DNA of 51,834 bases from Verrucomicrobiia bacterium (GTDB lineage Bacteria > Verrucomicrobiota > Verrucomicrobiia > Limisphaerales > JAEYXS01). Location: contig DASWYF010000015.1 in the NCBI GenBank assembly GCA_036405135.1, forward strand, positions 1 to 51,834, read 5' to 3'. Made by a program: the position numbers and the translations under genes. Of the stretch, positions 43,641 through 51,834 are shown piece by piece; within the stretch, counting starts at the first letter, position 1; the number at the start of each line of letters is the position of its first letter. Below the pieces are notes generated by a model. It was not told the origin of the DNA. It did not search any database and saw only the letters and a program-made list of their open reading frames with translations.

Positions 43641-44279
43641 ATGGAATGGTATTACGCTGAGGACAAGCAACAGAAGGGGCCGGTGAATGCCGAGCAGTTC
43701 GCAGAGCTGGTGCGCACTGGCATCGTCAAGAGTGAGACTCTTGTGTGGAGGGAAGGGATGACGAATTGGCAGCCGTATGGCCAGGTCGTCGCAAATGTTT
43801 CAGGGCAAATCCCTCCTCCGCCTTCTGCGGTTGCGCCTGCACCATCCGTTATTACACCCGCTTTTAAGGCCATTGATGGCGGCCGAGAGCGTGCGTTAAG
43901 CATGGTAAAAGCACCCGCAATCGCGCTTATCGTTTATGCGGCTATTTCCGTTGGCTGGCTTGGATTGCAGGCTTTGGGCATGGTTGTCGAACCCGATTAT
44001 CGGCAGATGTCCGGCATAGATCCTGAAGCGGCTGAGATGGCCAAACAGATGAGAGGACCCATGATGGTGGGGATGCTGGGGGGCGGTGTGGTGTCTGTAA
44101 TCCTCATTTTTCTGGGAGCATTCCGGATGTTAAACCTCAAAAACTACGGTTTGGCCATGACCGGCGCGATCGCTGCTTTTCTTCCCTGCATCTGTCCTTG
44201 TTGTTTGCTGGGTATTCCCTTAGGGATTTGGGCGTTAGTCGTCTTAAATAATGCCGATGTTAAGAATCACTTCGATTGA
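43641..44279 (+). CDS. GYF_2 (DUF4339) domain membrane protein
   Basis: A 212-residue protein. Residues 1-52 form a GYF_2 domain (EWYYAEDKQQKGPVNAEQFA, then LVWREGMTNWQPYG), followed by a Pro/Ala linker and three or four hydrophobic helices (APAIALIVYAAISVGWLGL; MVGMLGGGVVSVILIFLGAF; FLPCICPCCLLGIPLGIWAL). The CICPCC cluster in the last helix is common in this class. The role is unknown; the GYF_2 domain probably binds a protein partner. AAGG six bases before ATG 43641 decides the start. Confidence 0.85.
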   Translation: MEWYYAEDKQQKGPVNAEQFAELVRTGIVKSETLVWREGMTNWQPYGQVVANVSGQIPPPPSAVAPAPSVITPAFKAIDGGRERALSMVKAPAIALIVYAAISVGWLGLQALGMVVEPDYRQMSGIDPEAAEMAKQMRGPMMVGMLGGGVVSVILIFLGAFRMLNLKNYGLAMTGAIAAFLPCICPCCLLGIPLGIWALVVLNNADVKNHFD

Positions 44280-44356
44280 TGGGGTTGAAGAGAAATCAGA
44301 TCCAGGTACTGAAAAATTTTGCATTTTCCGAAACGCTATCCCACTCTTCCACGCGC

Positions 44357-44737
44357 ATGGCGATGACGCAACCACTCGCGTTTGTCCTTTACGAAAGCCT
44401 CCTGCCCGGCAGCCAACTGGCGAACCGGATGCGGGATCTCGGCTATCGTGTATCCACGGTTCCAGACGCCATGCAGCTCGTCGCGCAGGCTGAGGCTGAA
44501 AAACCCATGGTGCTGGTGACGGAGTTGTTCAATTCTGGGGTGGATATCTGCACGCTCTTGCGTGAGTTGAAACAGAATCCAGGCACCTCGCACATCCCGG
44601 TGCTGGCCTATTTCTCGGTCAAAAACAAAGATCTGCAGAACAGTGCCGTGCAAGCAGGAGCCAATCTCGTAGCGGGTGATGCAGCCTTGCTGGGGCAATT
44701 ACCACGTTTGCTGGAACAAGTCCTTGAAGTGGAGTAG
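44357..44737 (+). CDS. Degenerate receiver-domain protein (pseudo-receiver)
   Basis: A 126-residue single-domain protein with the alternating pattern of CheY-like receivers (QPLAFVLYESLLPGSQLANR, PMVLVTELFNSG, SHIPVLAYFSV, AVQAGANLVAG). The residues needed for phosphorylation are missing: the N-terminal acidic pair is replaced by YES, the acceptor Asp is E56, and the conserved Lys is absent. It likely acts as a phosphorylation-independent binding module. The open frame extends upstream to 44276; ATG 44357 is chosen because it starts at the first beta strand. No ribosome binding site is clear. Confidence 0.7.
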   Translation: MAMTQPLAFVLYESLLPGSQLANRMRDLGYRVSTVPDAMQLVAQAEAEKPMVLVTELFNSGVDICTLLRELKQNPGTSHIPVLAYFSVKNKDLQNSAVQAGANLVAGDAALLGQLPRLLEQVLEVE

Positions 44738-44760
44738 AGATTTCTTCGTCCGAATTTATT

Positions 44761-45576
44761 ATGAGTCTTCCTGAAGTGAAATTGTCCATGGGCATCCACG
44801 TGATGCACTTGTTCTATAATATTGATCGCGTGCGTTGGAGCAGCTTGGGCGGAGCGGAGAGCAAGGCGGCGCTGGCACGCGTGGAAGCCCTAGTGGCGGC
44901 GAACAGTAACGCCTGCCAGCCGAAGATCACCACCTATGCCACGGTGGGTGGCAAGGCGGATATCGCATTCGTCCTCTATGCAGCGGATGGCGGCAAGCTG
45001 GCGCAGATGCATCGGGAGCTGGAAGCGGCGTTTCCTCCGGGAACGCTGATACGGGTTTACCATTACCTCAGCATCACTGAGCTTTCGGAATACGCCTCCA
45101 CGGAGGAAGATTACAAGCAGATGCTTATTCGGGGCGAGAAACTCGAGCCTGGGACTGAAGTCTTCAACAAGCGTTTCGCCGAGATGCTGGAGAAGAAGAA
45201 GGAGTATGAGTTTTATCGCCTGAATCCGGAATTACAGGATTGGGAGCTGATGTCGTTTTACCCGATGAGCAAGCGTCGTGAGGGGAATGACAACTGGTAT
45301 AGTCTGGACATGGACGCGCGAAAGAAACTCATGGGTGGTCATGCCCGTGTTGGTCGCAAATATGGTGGTCGCATCAGCCAGCTCATCACGTCTTCTACGG
45401 GCTTGGATGAGTGGGAATGGGGTGTGACTTTGGTGGCTCATCAGATGGATGCCTTGCGGGATATTGTCTACGAGATGCGTTTTGATGAAGTGAGCGCCCG
45501 ATATGGTGAATTTGGGCCGTTTTACATCAATTTACGCCTGAACGCGGCCGATATTTGGGAGCATCTGAAGCTCTAA
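44761..45576 (+). CDS. hemQ: Coproheme decarboxylase (HemQ)
   Basis: Converts coproheme to heme b by two oxidative decarboxylations in the coproporphyrin-dependent pathway. The 271-residue protein has a chlorite-dismutase fold. The family hallmarks are Y167 in SFYPMSKRR (the catalytic tyrosine), NWYSLDMDAR, the heme ligand H194 in LMGGHARVGRKYGG, QLITSSTGLDEWEWGVTL and RFDEVSARYGEFGPF. It lacks the Arg of true chlorite dismutases near the heme and is therefore HemQ rather than Cld. It lies 5 kb downstream of the oxidase and 0.5 kb upstream of hemW. Confidence 0.94.
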   Translation: MSLPEVKLSMGIHVMHLFYNIDRVRWSSLGGAESKAALARVEALVAANSNACQPKITTYATVGGKADIAFVLYAADGGKLAQMHRELEAAFPPGTLIRVYHYLSITELSEYASTEEDYKQMLIRGEKLEPGTEVFNKRFAEMLEKKKEYEFYRLNPELQDWELMSFYPMSKRREGNDNWYSLDMDARKKLMGGHARVGRKYGGRISQLITSSTGLDEWEWGVTLVAHQMDALRDIVYEMRFDEVSARYGEFGPFYINLRLNAADIWEHLKL

Positions 45577-45782
45577 AAGTGGACATTTAGGGTGGGGATA
45601 GCCATTTCTGCCTATTAGCGGGTCTCAACTTGACGATTTTTGGACACGGGAGCTAAATCGTCCCAGTTCGCCATCAGTTTTTTTATGCCTGCTAGATTAG
45701 CATTTGAGCGCAAGCACGAGGATATGCTTGCGCTTTTGTTTTTTCGGGCAGGGACTGGGCGGACCAACGCAGGAGATGCTGT

Positions 45783-45989
45783 ATGGCAAGTGGCAAAGTA
45801 AAGTGGTTCGATAACAAAAAGGGCTATGGCTTCATCGCACAGGATACGGGTGAAGACATCTTCGTTCATCACACCTCCATCACGGGTCAGGGTTACAAGA
45901 CCTTGAACGAAGGTGAGCAGGTGGACTACGAGGTAGTCCAGGGCGTGAAGGGCTTAAAAGCCCAGAACGTCCAGCGCGCCCAAGCGTAA
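45783..45989 (+). CDS. cspA: Cold-shock protein
   Basis: A 68-residue OB-fold protein binding single-stranded nucleic acid; both RNP motifs are present (KGYGFI, DIFVHH) in the usual arrangement KWFDNKKGYGFIAQ. GGAG eight bases before the ATG is the ribosome binding site. The 206-base upstream gap probably includes a long leader, as is usual for such genes. Confidence 0.96.
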   Translation: MASGKVKWFDNKKGYGFIAQDTGEDIFVHHTSITGQGYKTLNEGEQVDYEVVQGVKGLKAQNVQRAQA

Positions 45990-45999
45990 GCTTGGGTTT
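45979..45999 (+). terminator. Hairpin spanning the cold-shock stop codon
   Basis: CCCAAGC-GTAA-GCTTGGG followed by TTT. The stem starts inside the last codons and its loop includes the TAA. It is a plausible short terminator. Confidence 0.5.
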
Positions 46000-46018
46000 G
46001 ATCGGGCGGCTTACACGG

Positions 46019-46046
46019 ATGCCAAAGCAGTGATTTGCTTTGGCAT
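46019..46046 (+). terminator. Perfect 11-bp hairpin before hemW
   Basis: ATGCCAAAGCA-GTGATT-TGCTTTGGCAT. No T run follows, so it may be a processing or attenuation structure rather than a classic terminator. Confidence 0.45.
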
Positions 46047-46073
46047 CCGGGCCAAACGGGCTATCGTCACGTG

Positions 46074-47303
46074 ATGACGCCGTCGGTGAGCCAGTTTGTC
46101 CACAGTCTCTACGTGCATGTGCCATTTTGTGCGCATAAGTGCGAATACTGTGCTTTTTTCTCTGAATCCGCCCAAGGTGAGCTCATTAACCGGTATGTTT
46201 CCGCTCTCGTGCTGGAGTTGGAACTGGTTGCATCAGAGCTACGTCCGAAAACTGTTTTCTTCGGTGGTGGCACTCCGTCCCTCCTGAATCTCCGCCAATG
46301 GGAGACCGTCCTTAAAGCTTTTGAGCGACTCAATCTTCTAGGTGCAGCAGAGTGGACGGTTGAGTGCAATCCTGCGACCGTTTCCCTCGATAAAGCCAAG
46401 CTGCTCCGTGATTACGGCGTGAACCGTATCTCCATGGGGGTGCAATCGTTGGATGAACATTTGCTGGAGCGATTAGGGCGGGTTCATAGCCGGGAGATGG
46501 TCTTCAAGTCCTACGATATCTTGCGTCAGGCCGGCTTCGATAACATCAATCTGGACCTGATGTTCGCCATTCCCACCCAGACGATGGCGATTTGGCAGAA
46601 GACGCTGCAGGAGACCATTGCCTTGGGTAGTGAACACCTTTCCTGCTACGAGGTCATCTATGAGGAGGATACCCCATTGTTTGAGCAGCTAAAAGCTGGT
46701 GAATTCGATGTGGATGAAGAACTGGCGGCCGCGATGTATGAGGAATTGCGCCAGTATTCAGGTGAGCAAGGTTATGTGCAGTATGAAGTGGCGAACTTTG
46801 CCCGGAACTGGCGAGCTCAAGGGGAAATGCCGGAACGGATTCAGAAACTGGCTGAGATCGATAGCGGAGTGCCGGGAGCGGGTGATCCATTGATACCTCT
46901 GTATGCGTGTCGGCACAATATCGCCTACTGGCGTGGATTGGATTATCACGGACTGGGGCCGAGCGCGACGGGGTTTGTTCATGGGGTGCGTACGAAAAAT
47001 TGGGCGAACACGCAGCTTTATTGCGATCAGTTGGAGAAGGGCCAACGGGCTTTCGAATCGAAGGAAGAATTGCAAGGGATGCGTCGCGCCAGTGAGACGG
47101 CTGCCTTTGGTTTGCGGATGACTGCAGGCTGGCCCTTGGATGAATTCAAGCTGCGGACGCAGAAAGATCTGCCCGCAGATTGGGCCAGAGAAATCGATCA
47201 ATTGGTCAAACTAGGTTACGCGCAACTGGAGCAGAACCGGTTCCGCCTGACGCCGACGGGTTTGCGGTATGCGGATTGGGCAGCAGAATTGTTTTTGCGC
47301 TGA
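46074..47303 (+). CDS. hemW: HemW, radical SAM heme-associated protein
   Basis: A 409-residue radical SAM protein of the coproporphyrinogen III oxidase-like class. Cluster ligands C19, C23 and C26 (CAHKCEYCAFF) follow the C-x3-C-x2-C pattern. GGGTPS, NPATVSLDKAKLLRDYGVNRIS and GVQSLD are typical, with HemW_C at the end (LVKLGYAQLEQNRFRLTPTG). HemW proteins bind heme and act in heme transfer, and lack the extra cysteine of HemN. Start ATG 46074. With hemQ and the oxidase genes it extends the heme theme of the region. The next gene starts eight bases on. Confidence 0.92.
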   Translation: MTPSVSQFVHSLYVHVPFCAHKCEYCAFFSESAQGELINRYVSALVLELELVASELRPKTVFFGGGTPSLLNLRQWETVLKAFERLNLLGAAEWTVECNPATVSLDKAKLLRDYGVNRISMGVQSLDEHLLERLGRVHSREMVFKSYDILRQAGFDNINLDLMFAIPTQTMAIWQKTLQETIALGSEHLSCYEVIYEEDTPLFEQLKAGEFDVDEELAAAMYEELRQYSGEQGYVQYEVANFARNWRAQGEMPERIQKLAEIDSGVPGAGDPLIPLYACRHNIAYWRGLDYHGLGPSATGFVHGVRTKNWANTQLYCDQLEKGQRAFESKEELQGMRRASETAAFGLRMTAGWPLDEFKLRTQKDLPADWAREIDQLVKLGYAQLEQNRFRLTPTGLRYADWAAELFLR

Positions 47304-47311
47304 GATTTTAA

Positions 47312-48391
47312 ATGAAGTCGTTGTTGTTGAATTTCGCCGAGCGTCTCATGCGTTGTCCGGCGGCACCTTATTTTGAAGGTAATGTGCGGGCGATGGCGGT
47401 TTCCATCTGTCTCGAGCAAGAACTGGAATGCTCACGTGATAGCTATGGAAACATTCTGGTGAGCTATCGCGGCGGTGGCAAAGGGCGCCCGTTAGCGTTG
47501 GCGGCGCACTTGGATCATCCGGGTTTTGAGATCGTCAAACAGCTTGGTTCCAAGCGATTGCTGGCGAAATTTCGTGGAGGGGTAGGAGATGCTTATTTTA
47601 AAGCGGGCATGCCCTTGCGTCTATTGCCGCATCATGGGAAAGCGAAGCTGGGCGCACGTGTCGGCAAAGAGAAGAGCTTTGAGCTTGAGACGTCAAAAAG
47701 CATTGAAGAGCAGCCCCAGTTTGCTGTGTGGGAAATGGAAGATTTTGCGGTGAAGAAAGGCGTGATCCACGGTCGGGCCTGTGATGACCTCATCGGTTGT
47801 GCCGCGATTCTCGCGACCATGGCTCAGCTTAAAAAGCAGAGAGCGAAGACAAATGTTATCGGCATTCTGGCGCGTTCTGAAGAGGTGGGTTTTCATGGGG
47901 CATTGATGGTCGCGGAGAAAAAGCTGCTTCCAGATGACGCGCTTGTGGTGTCGCTGGAGACGAGTCGTGAGATGTCTCCGGTGAAGATGGGGCAGGGCGT
48001 AATCGTCCGCGTGGGGGATCGCAGTTCGATTTTTGATTCCAATGCTACGCGTTTTCTTTCCGAAATAGGAACGGAGCTGACTAAAAAGCAGAAAGGGTTT
48101 CAATTCCAGCGTGCGCTCATGAGTGGCGGCACGTGCGAGGGGACGGCGTATCAGGAGTATGGTTACCAGACTGCGGCGCTATGTGTGGCGTTGGGCAATT
48201 ACCACAACTGCGGACCGCGTGACCGTATCGCGGCTGAGTATGTGAGTTTGGCTGATGCGGAGGGTATGGTGGATCTGCTGTTGGCTGCTGCCAAACGGAT
48301 GAAAGATTTCGACGCATTGGCTGGTAAATTGCCGAAGCGTCTTAAAGCGCTGGCGAAAGAGGCGAGGGGTGAGTTTCGCCGGTTGGGATAA
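47312..48391 (+). CDS. M42-family metallopeptidase
   Basis: A 359-residue di-metal aminopeptidase-like protein (glutamyl aminopeptidase/endoglucanase M group). Metal ligands are H66 and D68 (AAHLDHPG), the bridging D158 (GRACDDLIG), catalytic E190/E191 (ARSEEVGFHG), E216 (SLET, where the family often has Asp) and H298 (GNYHNCGPRD). All ligands are in place, so it is likely active on short peptides in the cytoplasm. Slightly truncated in the substrate-binding domain compared with TET peptidases. It sits eight bases after hemW, likely co-transcribed. Confidence 0.87.
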   Translation: MKSLLLNFAERLMRCPAAPYFEGNVRAMAVSICLEQELECSRDSYGNILVSYRGGGKGRPLALAAHLDHPGFEIVKQLGSKRLLAKFRGGVGDAYFKAGMPLRLLPHHGKAKLGARVGKEKSFELETSKSIEEQPQFAVWEMEDFAVKKGVIHGRACDDLIGCAAILATMAQLKKQRAKTNVIGILARSEEVGFHGALMVAEKKLLPDDALVVSLETSREMSPVKMGQGVIVRVGDRSSIFDSNATRFLSEIGTELTKKQKGFQFQRALMSGGTCEGTAYQEYGYQTAALCVALGNYHNCGPRDRIAAEYVSLADAEGMVDLLLAAAKRMKDFDALAGKLPKRLKALAKEARGEFRRLG

Positions 48392-48397
48392 GTAGAA

Positions 48398-49111
48398 CTA
48401 GGTAACGTTCGTCTCTTCCTGGATCATCTCGCCTTCGGCTTGTTCCATCATGGCGAGACGCTTGCGGGCTTTCTCTGCGGCTTGAGTGTTTGGATGCTCT
48501 TTGATGAGACGTTTAAGAAGAGCGATGCCTTTGTCCGCCTGATTAAGTTTTCCGGTGTAAAGATTGCAGAGGCGAATAGCGGTCCAACCCCAGCGATCTG
48601 GACGCAGGCGAGATTTCAAGACTTCTTCCAGCTCCATCGCGGCGGCGAGATGGTTGTTCAGGTCTTTCTCGTAGATCTCGGCGATGCGCAATGAGGCATG
48701 CTGCTCGCGAGGGTTTTGCTGGACATATTGGCGAAGCAGACCGATGGCTTCGAGATGGTTGCCATCCGTCCACGCTTGATCGGCTTGCTCATACAGAGCA
48801 TTGCGGGAGGAGGCCGATGCTTCATCTTCATCGTAGTAAAGCGCACCAGCTCTACTGCCAATGCCTGCCCCCAAGTCTCGAGCGATCAACAAGGAGAGGC
48901 CGCAAAACGAAATGAACAGGACGGAACCGCACACCATCATGCGGGTGTAAGAAGCATCGAACAGCTTTTCACGTGCTGTTACCTCTTCGCTGGCGGGGAT
49001 GCTGGTCGTATCCTTGTCGCTAACTTGATGATAATAACGCAAGGTCATCACGCCGAACACAATGGTCAGCGTGACACAGAGGACATAAGCCATGATTTTC
49101 CAACGACCCAT
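48398..49111 (-). CDS. Membrane-anchored TPR protein
   Basis: A 237-residue protein with two hydrophobic segments (YVLCVTLTIVFGVMTLRYY and MMVCGSVLFISFCGLSLLI) followed by tetratricopeptide-like repeats (ALYEQADQAWTDGNHLEAIG, NHLAAAMELEEVLKSRLRPD, NQADKGIALLKRLIKEHPNT). It is probably a scaffold at the inner membrane. The start is ambiguous: ATG 49111 or 49093. It ends seven bases from the stop of the convergent M42 gene. Confidence 0.75.
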   Translation of the reverse strand: MGRWKIMAYVLCVTLTIVFGVMTLRYYHQVSDKDTTSIPASEEVTAREKLFDASYTRMMVCGSVLFISFCGLSLLIARDLGAGIGSRAGALYYDEDEASASSRNALYEQADQAWTDGNHLEAIGLLRQYVQQNPREQHASLRIAEIYEKDLNNHLAAAMELEEVLKSRLRPDRWGWTAIRLCNLYTGKLNQADKGIALLKRLIKEHPNTQAAEKARKRLAMMEQAEGEMIQEETNVT

Positions 49112-49197
49112 ATGGCAAATGACTACAGGTACTAAGAGAACAGTTTTGGTGCAACTGAGATAGCAGCCTTTTTGTGCTATCCCCCTCCCGACGAATA

Positions 49198-50469
49198 CTA
49201 GAGCAACAGACTGACGACAGTGGCGGTCAGATAACACGCCAACAACCCGGCAATCATGGACCGGATGCCCAGTTGCACAAGGTCTTTTCTGCGTTCAGGA
49301 ACTAGTGAGCCGATGCCACCGATCTGGATGGCAATGCTGCCGAAATTTGCAAAGCCACAGAGTGCATAGGTGGCGATCGTGAAGCTGCGGGGATCAAGGT
49401 GTGCCTGCTGGCCTGTCAAAGAGAGGTAACCGATGAATTCGTTCAACACGATGCGTTCGCCTAAGACTTGTCCGACGGCAAGGCAATCTTGAGCAGGCAC
49501 ACCCATGAGCCAGGCAAAGGGGGCGTTCACCCAACCGAAGATGGACTGGAAAGTCACGGGTTTGAATGTTTCAGGAGAACTGGAGAAATAAAGTTGGGGC
49601 AGGGCGAGCAGATAATTGGCCAGGGCAACCAAGGCGACGAATGCGATGAGCATGGCTGCGACGTTGAGGGAAAGTTTTAGACCATCGCTGGCACCAGTGC
49701 AGAGCGCGTCTATGCTGTTGATGCTGGTCTGTTGGACTTCCGCTTTGCCACCGGCTGCGGTTTCACTGGTTTCCGTTTCCGGCATCATGATCTTGGCGAT
49801 CATCAAGGCGGCAGGAGCGCTCATCACGGAGGCAGTCAGCAGATGCCCAGCCATATCCATGCGGCCAACGCCTTCCCCAAGCGATGTGTAAACGGCGAGC
49901 ACACCACCAGCGATGGTGGCCATACCCCCAGACATCATGGCCATGAGTTCACTCCGCGTCATGCGCGGCAGGTAAGGTTTGATGACCAGTGGGGCTTCCG
50001 TTTGTCCCGTAAAGATATTAGCGGCGGCTGCGAGACTTTCACTGCCGCTGGTGCCCATGGTGCGCTGCATCACCCAAGCAGTGGTTTCGACGATTTTCGG
50101 CAGCACACGCCAGTAGTAGAGCAAAGAAGATAAGGCGGAGACGAGGATGATGGTGGCGGAGATCGTGATGGCTAATACGAAGGCGTTAGGCGGGCCGAAC
50201 TTATCGGCCATCAACCCGGTGTCTGCCAAGGGACCGAAAACAACTTTTGCGCCTTCATTCGCGAAACCGATGAGTTTGGAGACGGAGTTTTGGGCGAAGG
50301 TAAAGAATGCTTTGCCGAACTCAGTTTTAAGAATGAGTACGGCGAAGAGTATCTGCAGTCCCAAGCCCCACAGCACGGCGCGCCATGGAAATCGTTTGCG
50401 ATCAGTGGAGATGCCCCAAGCGAGGGTGATGAAGGCCACCATCCCGAGCAGGCTGATGAGCTTTTCCAT
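49198..50469 (-). CDS. nupC: Concentrative nucleoside transporter (NupC/CNT family)
   Basis: A 423-residue inner-membrane symporter for nucleosides with about ten hydrophobic helices. Family signatures are GQTEAPLVIKPYLPRMTRSE (nucleoside and sodium/proton binding), LMAMMSGGMATIAGGVLAVY, GERIVLNEFIGYL and CGFANFGSIAIQIGG. Length matches the family (400-425). No nucleoside-processing gene is next to it. It is separated by 27 bases from the upstream glycerate kinase, so read-through from that gene is possible. Confidence 0.94.
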   Translation of the reverse strand: MEKLISLLGMVAFITLAWGISTDRKRFPWRAVLWGLGLQILFAVLILKTEFGKAFFTFAQNSVSKLIGFANEGAKVVFGPLADTGLMADKFGPPNAFVLAITISATIILVSALSSLLYYWRVLPKIVETTAWVMQRTMGTSGSESLAAAANIFTGQTEAPLVIKPYLPRMTRSELMAMMSGGMATIAGGVLAVYTSLGEGVGRMDMAGHLLTASVMSAPAALMIAKIMMPETETSETAAGGKAEVQQTSINSIDALCTGASDGLKLSLNVAAMLIAFVALVALANYLLALPQLYFSSSPETFKPVTFQSIFGWVNAPFAWLMGVPAQDCLAVGQVLGERIVLNEFIGYLSLTGQQAHLDPRSFTIATYALCGFANFGSIAIQIGGIGSLVPERRKDLVQLGIRSMIAGLLACYLTATVVSLLL

Positions 50470-50496
50470 GGCGAGAGAGGCTAGAGTGTATTCCGC

Positions 50497-51630
50497 TTAG
50501 CAGCAAGCACACGGGCCGGAAATCTCATGTGCGACCCTTTCCGCCAGACGCGAAAGGTGAAGTTCTGGATTTGCAAAAGCTTCTTCTGTAGTCACGAAAC
50601 CGGGCGTTAATCCTCGGGCTAAATCGAAGAGACGACGTAGCGGCGGCACGTCATCCAAGTAGCCCGAGAACCCGATAACCGGCAGTTTGCTCTTCTTGCA
50701 GAGGCGGGCGATCTCGCCCACGCCTTTACCCATGGTCGTAGAGCGATCCAAGGCGCCTTCACCCGTGATGACGAGATCGGCTTTGGCAAGGTGCTTACGC
50801 AATTGGCTGTAGCTCGCGACGATTTCGAAACCAGATTCTGGTTTTCCTCCGAGGAACGTGGGAACTGCGAACCCCAATCCACCCGCGGCACCGGCACCGG
50901 GCGTCTTAGCGAAGTCGAGCTTGTGATCGCGCTTCAACACTTTCACGAGCTGCTTCATGCAGGCATCCGCTTTCGGATAATCTTCCGGGCGCAGACCTTT
51001 TTGAGGGCCATAAATGCGACTGCAACCGCGTGGTCCGAGCAAAGGATTCTGTACATCGACCGCGACCGTCACGCTGCGGAAGAGTTTGCGTTTCCTGGGC
51101 GGAATGATTTTCGCAAGTTGATCGAGATCCGTCCATTGAGTGATGGGGACGCCGTTGGCGCGGAGGAATTTCCAGCCGAGTGCTTTGGCCATGCCGAAAC
51201 CGGCGTCATTCGTAGCGCTGCCGCCTAAGCCAACGAGACAACGGGTCGCACCTTGCTTGGCTGCGGCCAAGATGACTTCGCCCAAGCCGGTGCTGTCCAT
51301 TTGAAAAGGATGGAACTGACCTTTGGGCAACATGCCTAATCCGATGATGCGGGCAGATTCCACGATGGCTGTCTTGGTCTTGGGAGCCCAGCGCCATTCC
51401 GCGGAGTGAGGGCGATGCGCGGCATCCACTGTCTTTACGGACTTAGTCTTGGCACCTAAGGCACCGCTGAGTACTTCACCAAAGCCATCGCCACCATCGC
51501 TCATGGGCAGCAGGGTGATGGTATCGTGTTTGCGACTCTTCTGCCAGCCCTTGGCCAAGGCGGCGGCAACTTGCCGGGCAGTCAGGCTGCCTTTGAATTT
51601 ATCAGGTGCAATCAGGACTCGTAAGGACAT
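50497..51630 (-). CDS. Glycerate kinase (GK-I / GlxK family)
   Basis: A 377-residue enzyme phosphorylating glycerate to 2- or 3-phosphoglycerate. The typical motifs are APDKFKGSLTARQVA, LPMSDGGDGFGEVL, GLGGSATNDAGFGMAKALGW and GAGAAGGLGFAVP, then DLVITGEGALDRSTTMGKG near the C terminus. ATG 51630 is preferred over a TTG three codons upstream. Located in the cytoplasm; it feeds glycerate from serine, glyoxylate or sugar-acid breakdown into glycolysis. The C terminus ends GPCACC. Confidence 0.94.
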   Translation of the reverse strand: MSLRVLIAPDKFKGSLTARQVAAALAKGWQKSRKHDTITLLPMSDGGDGFGEVLSGALGAKTKSVKTVDAAHRPHSAEWRWAPKTKTAIVESARIIGLGMLPKGQFHPFQMDSTGLGEVILAAAKQGATRCLVGLGGSATNDAGFGMAKALGWKFLRANGVPITQWTDLDQLAKIIPPRKRKLFRSVTVAVDVQNPLLGPRGCSRIYGPQKGLRPEDYPKADACMKQLVKVLKRDHKLDFAKTPGAGAAGGLGFAVPTFLGGKPESGFEIVASYSQLRKHLAKADLVITGEGALDRSTTMGKGVGEIARLCKKSKLPVIGFSGYLDDVPPLRRLFDLARGLTPGFVTTEEAFANPELHLSRLAERVAHEISGPCACC

Positions 51631-51696
51631 GGCGGGCAATTAAGTAGGGAGAAAGGCTGGCCGCCAAGTGCAAATCCGTGTCAACTCTGAGGGCAG

Positions 51697-51834
51697 GGCT
51701 CACGCATTAAAATTCTTTGAAAGGCCAATGAAAATTGAGCTTTAGGATGCTGAATTGGGTGTTTTCACCATTCCAATTTGATTCTAAAAATGAAATCCGG
51801 CCTATTTTTACGGGCAAATTTAAATGCGTGAGCC
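51697..51834. mobile_element. 138-bp element with 18-bp terminal inverted repeats (MITE-like), at window edge
   Basis: GGCTCACGCATTAAAATT at 51697-51714 matches the reverse complement of 51817-51834 at 17 of 18 positions; the outer 12 are identical. The inside is AT-rich and non-coding. The right arm ends exactly at the window edge, so I cannot see target-site duplications or tell a complete MITE from the end of a larger insertion sequence. Confidence 0.65.

Noticed and set aside
44761..45576. True chlorite dismutase
   Set aside because: The catalytic Tyr in YPMSKRR and the sequence around the heme His fit HemQ, and the heme-gene context supports coproheme decarboxylase.
1..51834. CRISPR arrays, prophage, or rRNA genes
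   Set aside because: No regularly spaced direct repeats, no phage structural genes and no rRNA-like sequence were seen. Only one tRNA was found.

Overview
The window looks like a chromosomal segment of a free-living, aerobic, moderately GC-rich bacterium, most probably a verrucomicrobium of the Pedosphaera/Limisphaera kind. The evidence is a prepilin-like protein with the [16 protein letters not shown] leader and an H-x9-DG motif, a secreted sulfatase beside a DUF5722 glycosidase-like protein, an unusual lumazine synthase, and many short dispersed hairpin repeats of a kind I associate with that phylum. No search was run, so the taxonomy is inference. Both ends touch mobile DNA: the left edge cuts a transposase 3' end, and the last 138 bases are bounded by near-perfect 18-bp inverted repeats. 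The window may therefore be a contig broken at repeats.

Layout. 1-5.9 kb: transposase stub, small lipoprotein, and a 1,524-residue superfamily I helicase with a C-terminal restriction-endonuclease-like domain that carries two in-frame copies of a 93-bp repeat. 6.1-10.6 kb: a receiver-PAS-phosphatase signalling protein, panB overlapping moaC, mogA, and a DUF554 membrane protein. 11.1-18.0 kb: a tight three-gene operon (transglutaminase-DUF2126, circularly permuted ATP-grasp/alpha-E, transglutaminase) that probably makes or processes a peptide-like product. 18.1-24.4 kb: hypothetical protein, HEAT-like protein, WYL regulator, release factor 3, and several repeat-filled gaps. 24.4-30.3 kb: prepilin-like protein with a lipoprotein, esterase, sulfatase and DUF5722 protein. 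30.4-32.2 kb: ribBA-ribH. 32.3-40.9 kb: an aa3-type cytochrome c oxidase cluster with a type 1 copper protein, heme A synthase, heme O synthase, subunits I, III, IV and II, SCO and DUF420/CtaM. 40.9-51.6 kb: UvrB/UvrC-motif protein, divergent dihydropteroate synthase homologue, tRNA-Arg(TCT), secreted protein, GYF_2 membrane protein, degenerate receiver, HemQ, cold-shock protein, HemW, M42 peptidase, TPR protein, nucleoside transporter and glycerate kinase.

Functional links. Heme runs through the right half: heme O and A synthesis and SCO/CtaM copper delivery serve the oxidase, while HemQ (coproheme decarboxylase) and HemW (heme-related radical SAM protein) lie 4-6 kb downstream. The most unusual signals are the frame-preserving repeat insertions in the helicase, the stem-compensated hairpin family between genes, the structured element after prfC, and the transglutaminase/ATP-grasp operon.
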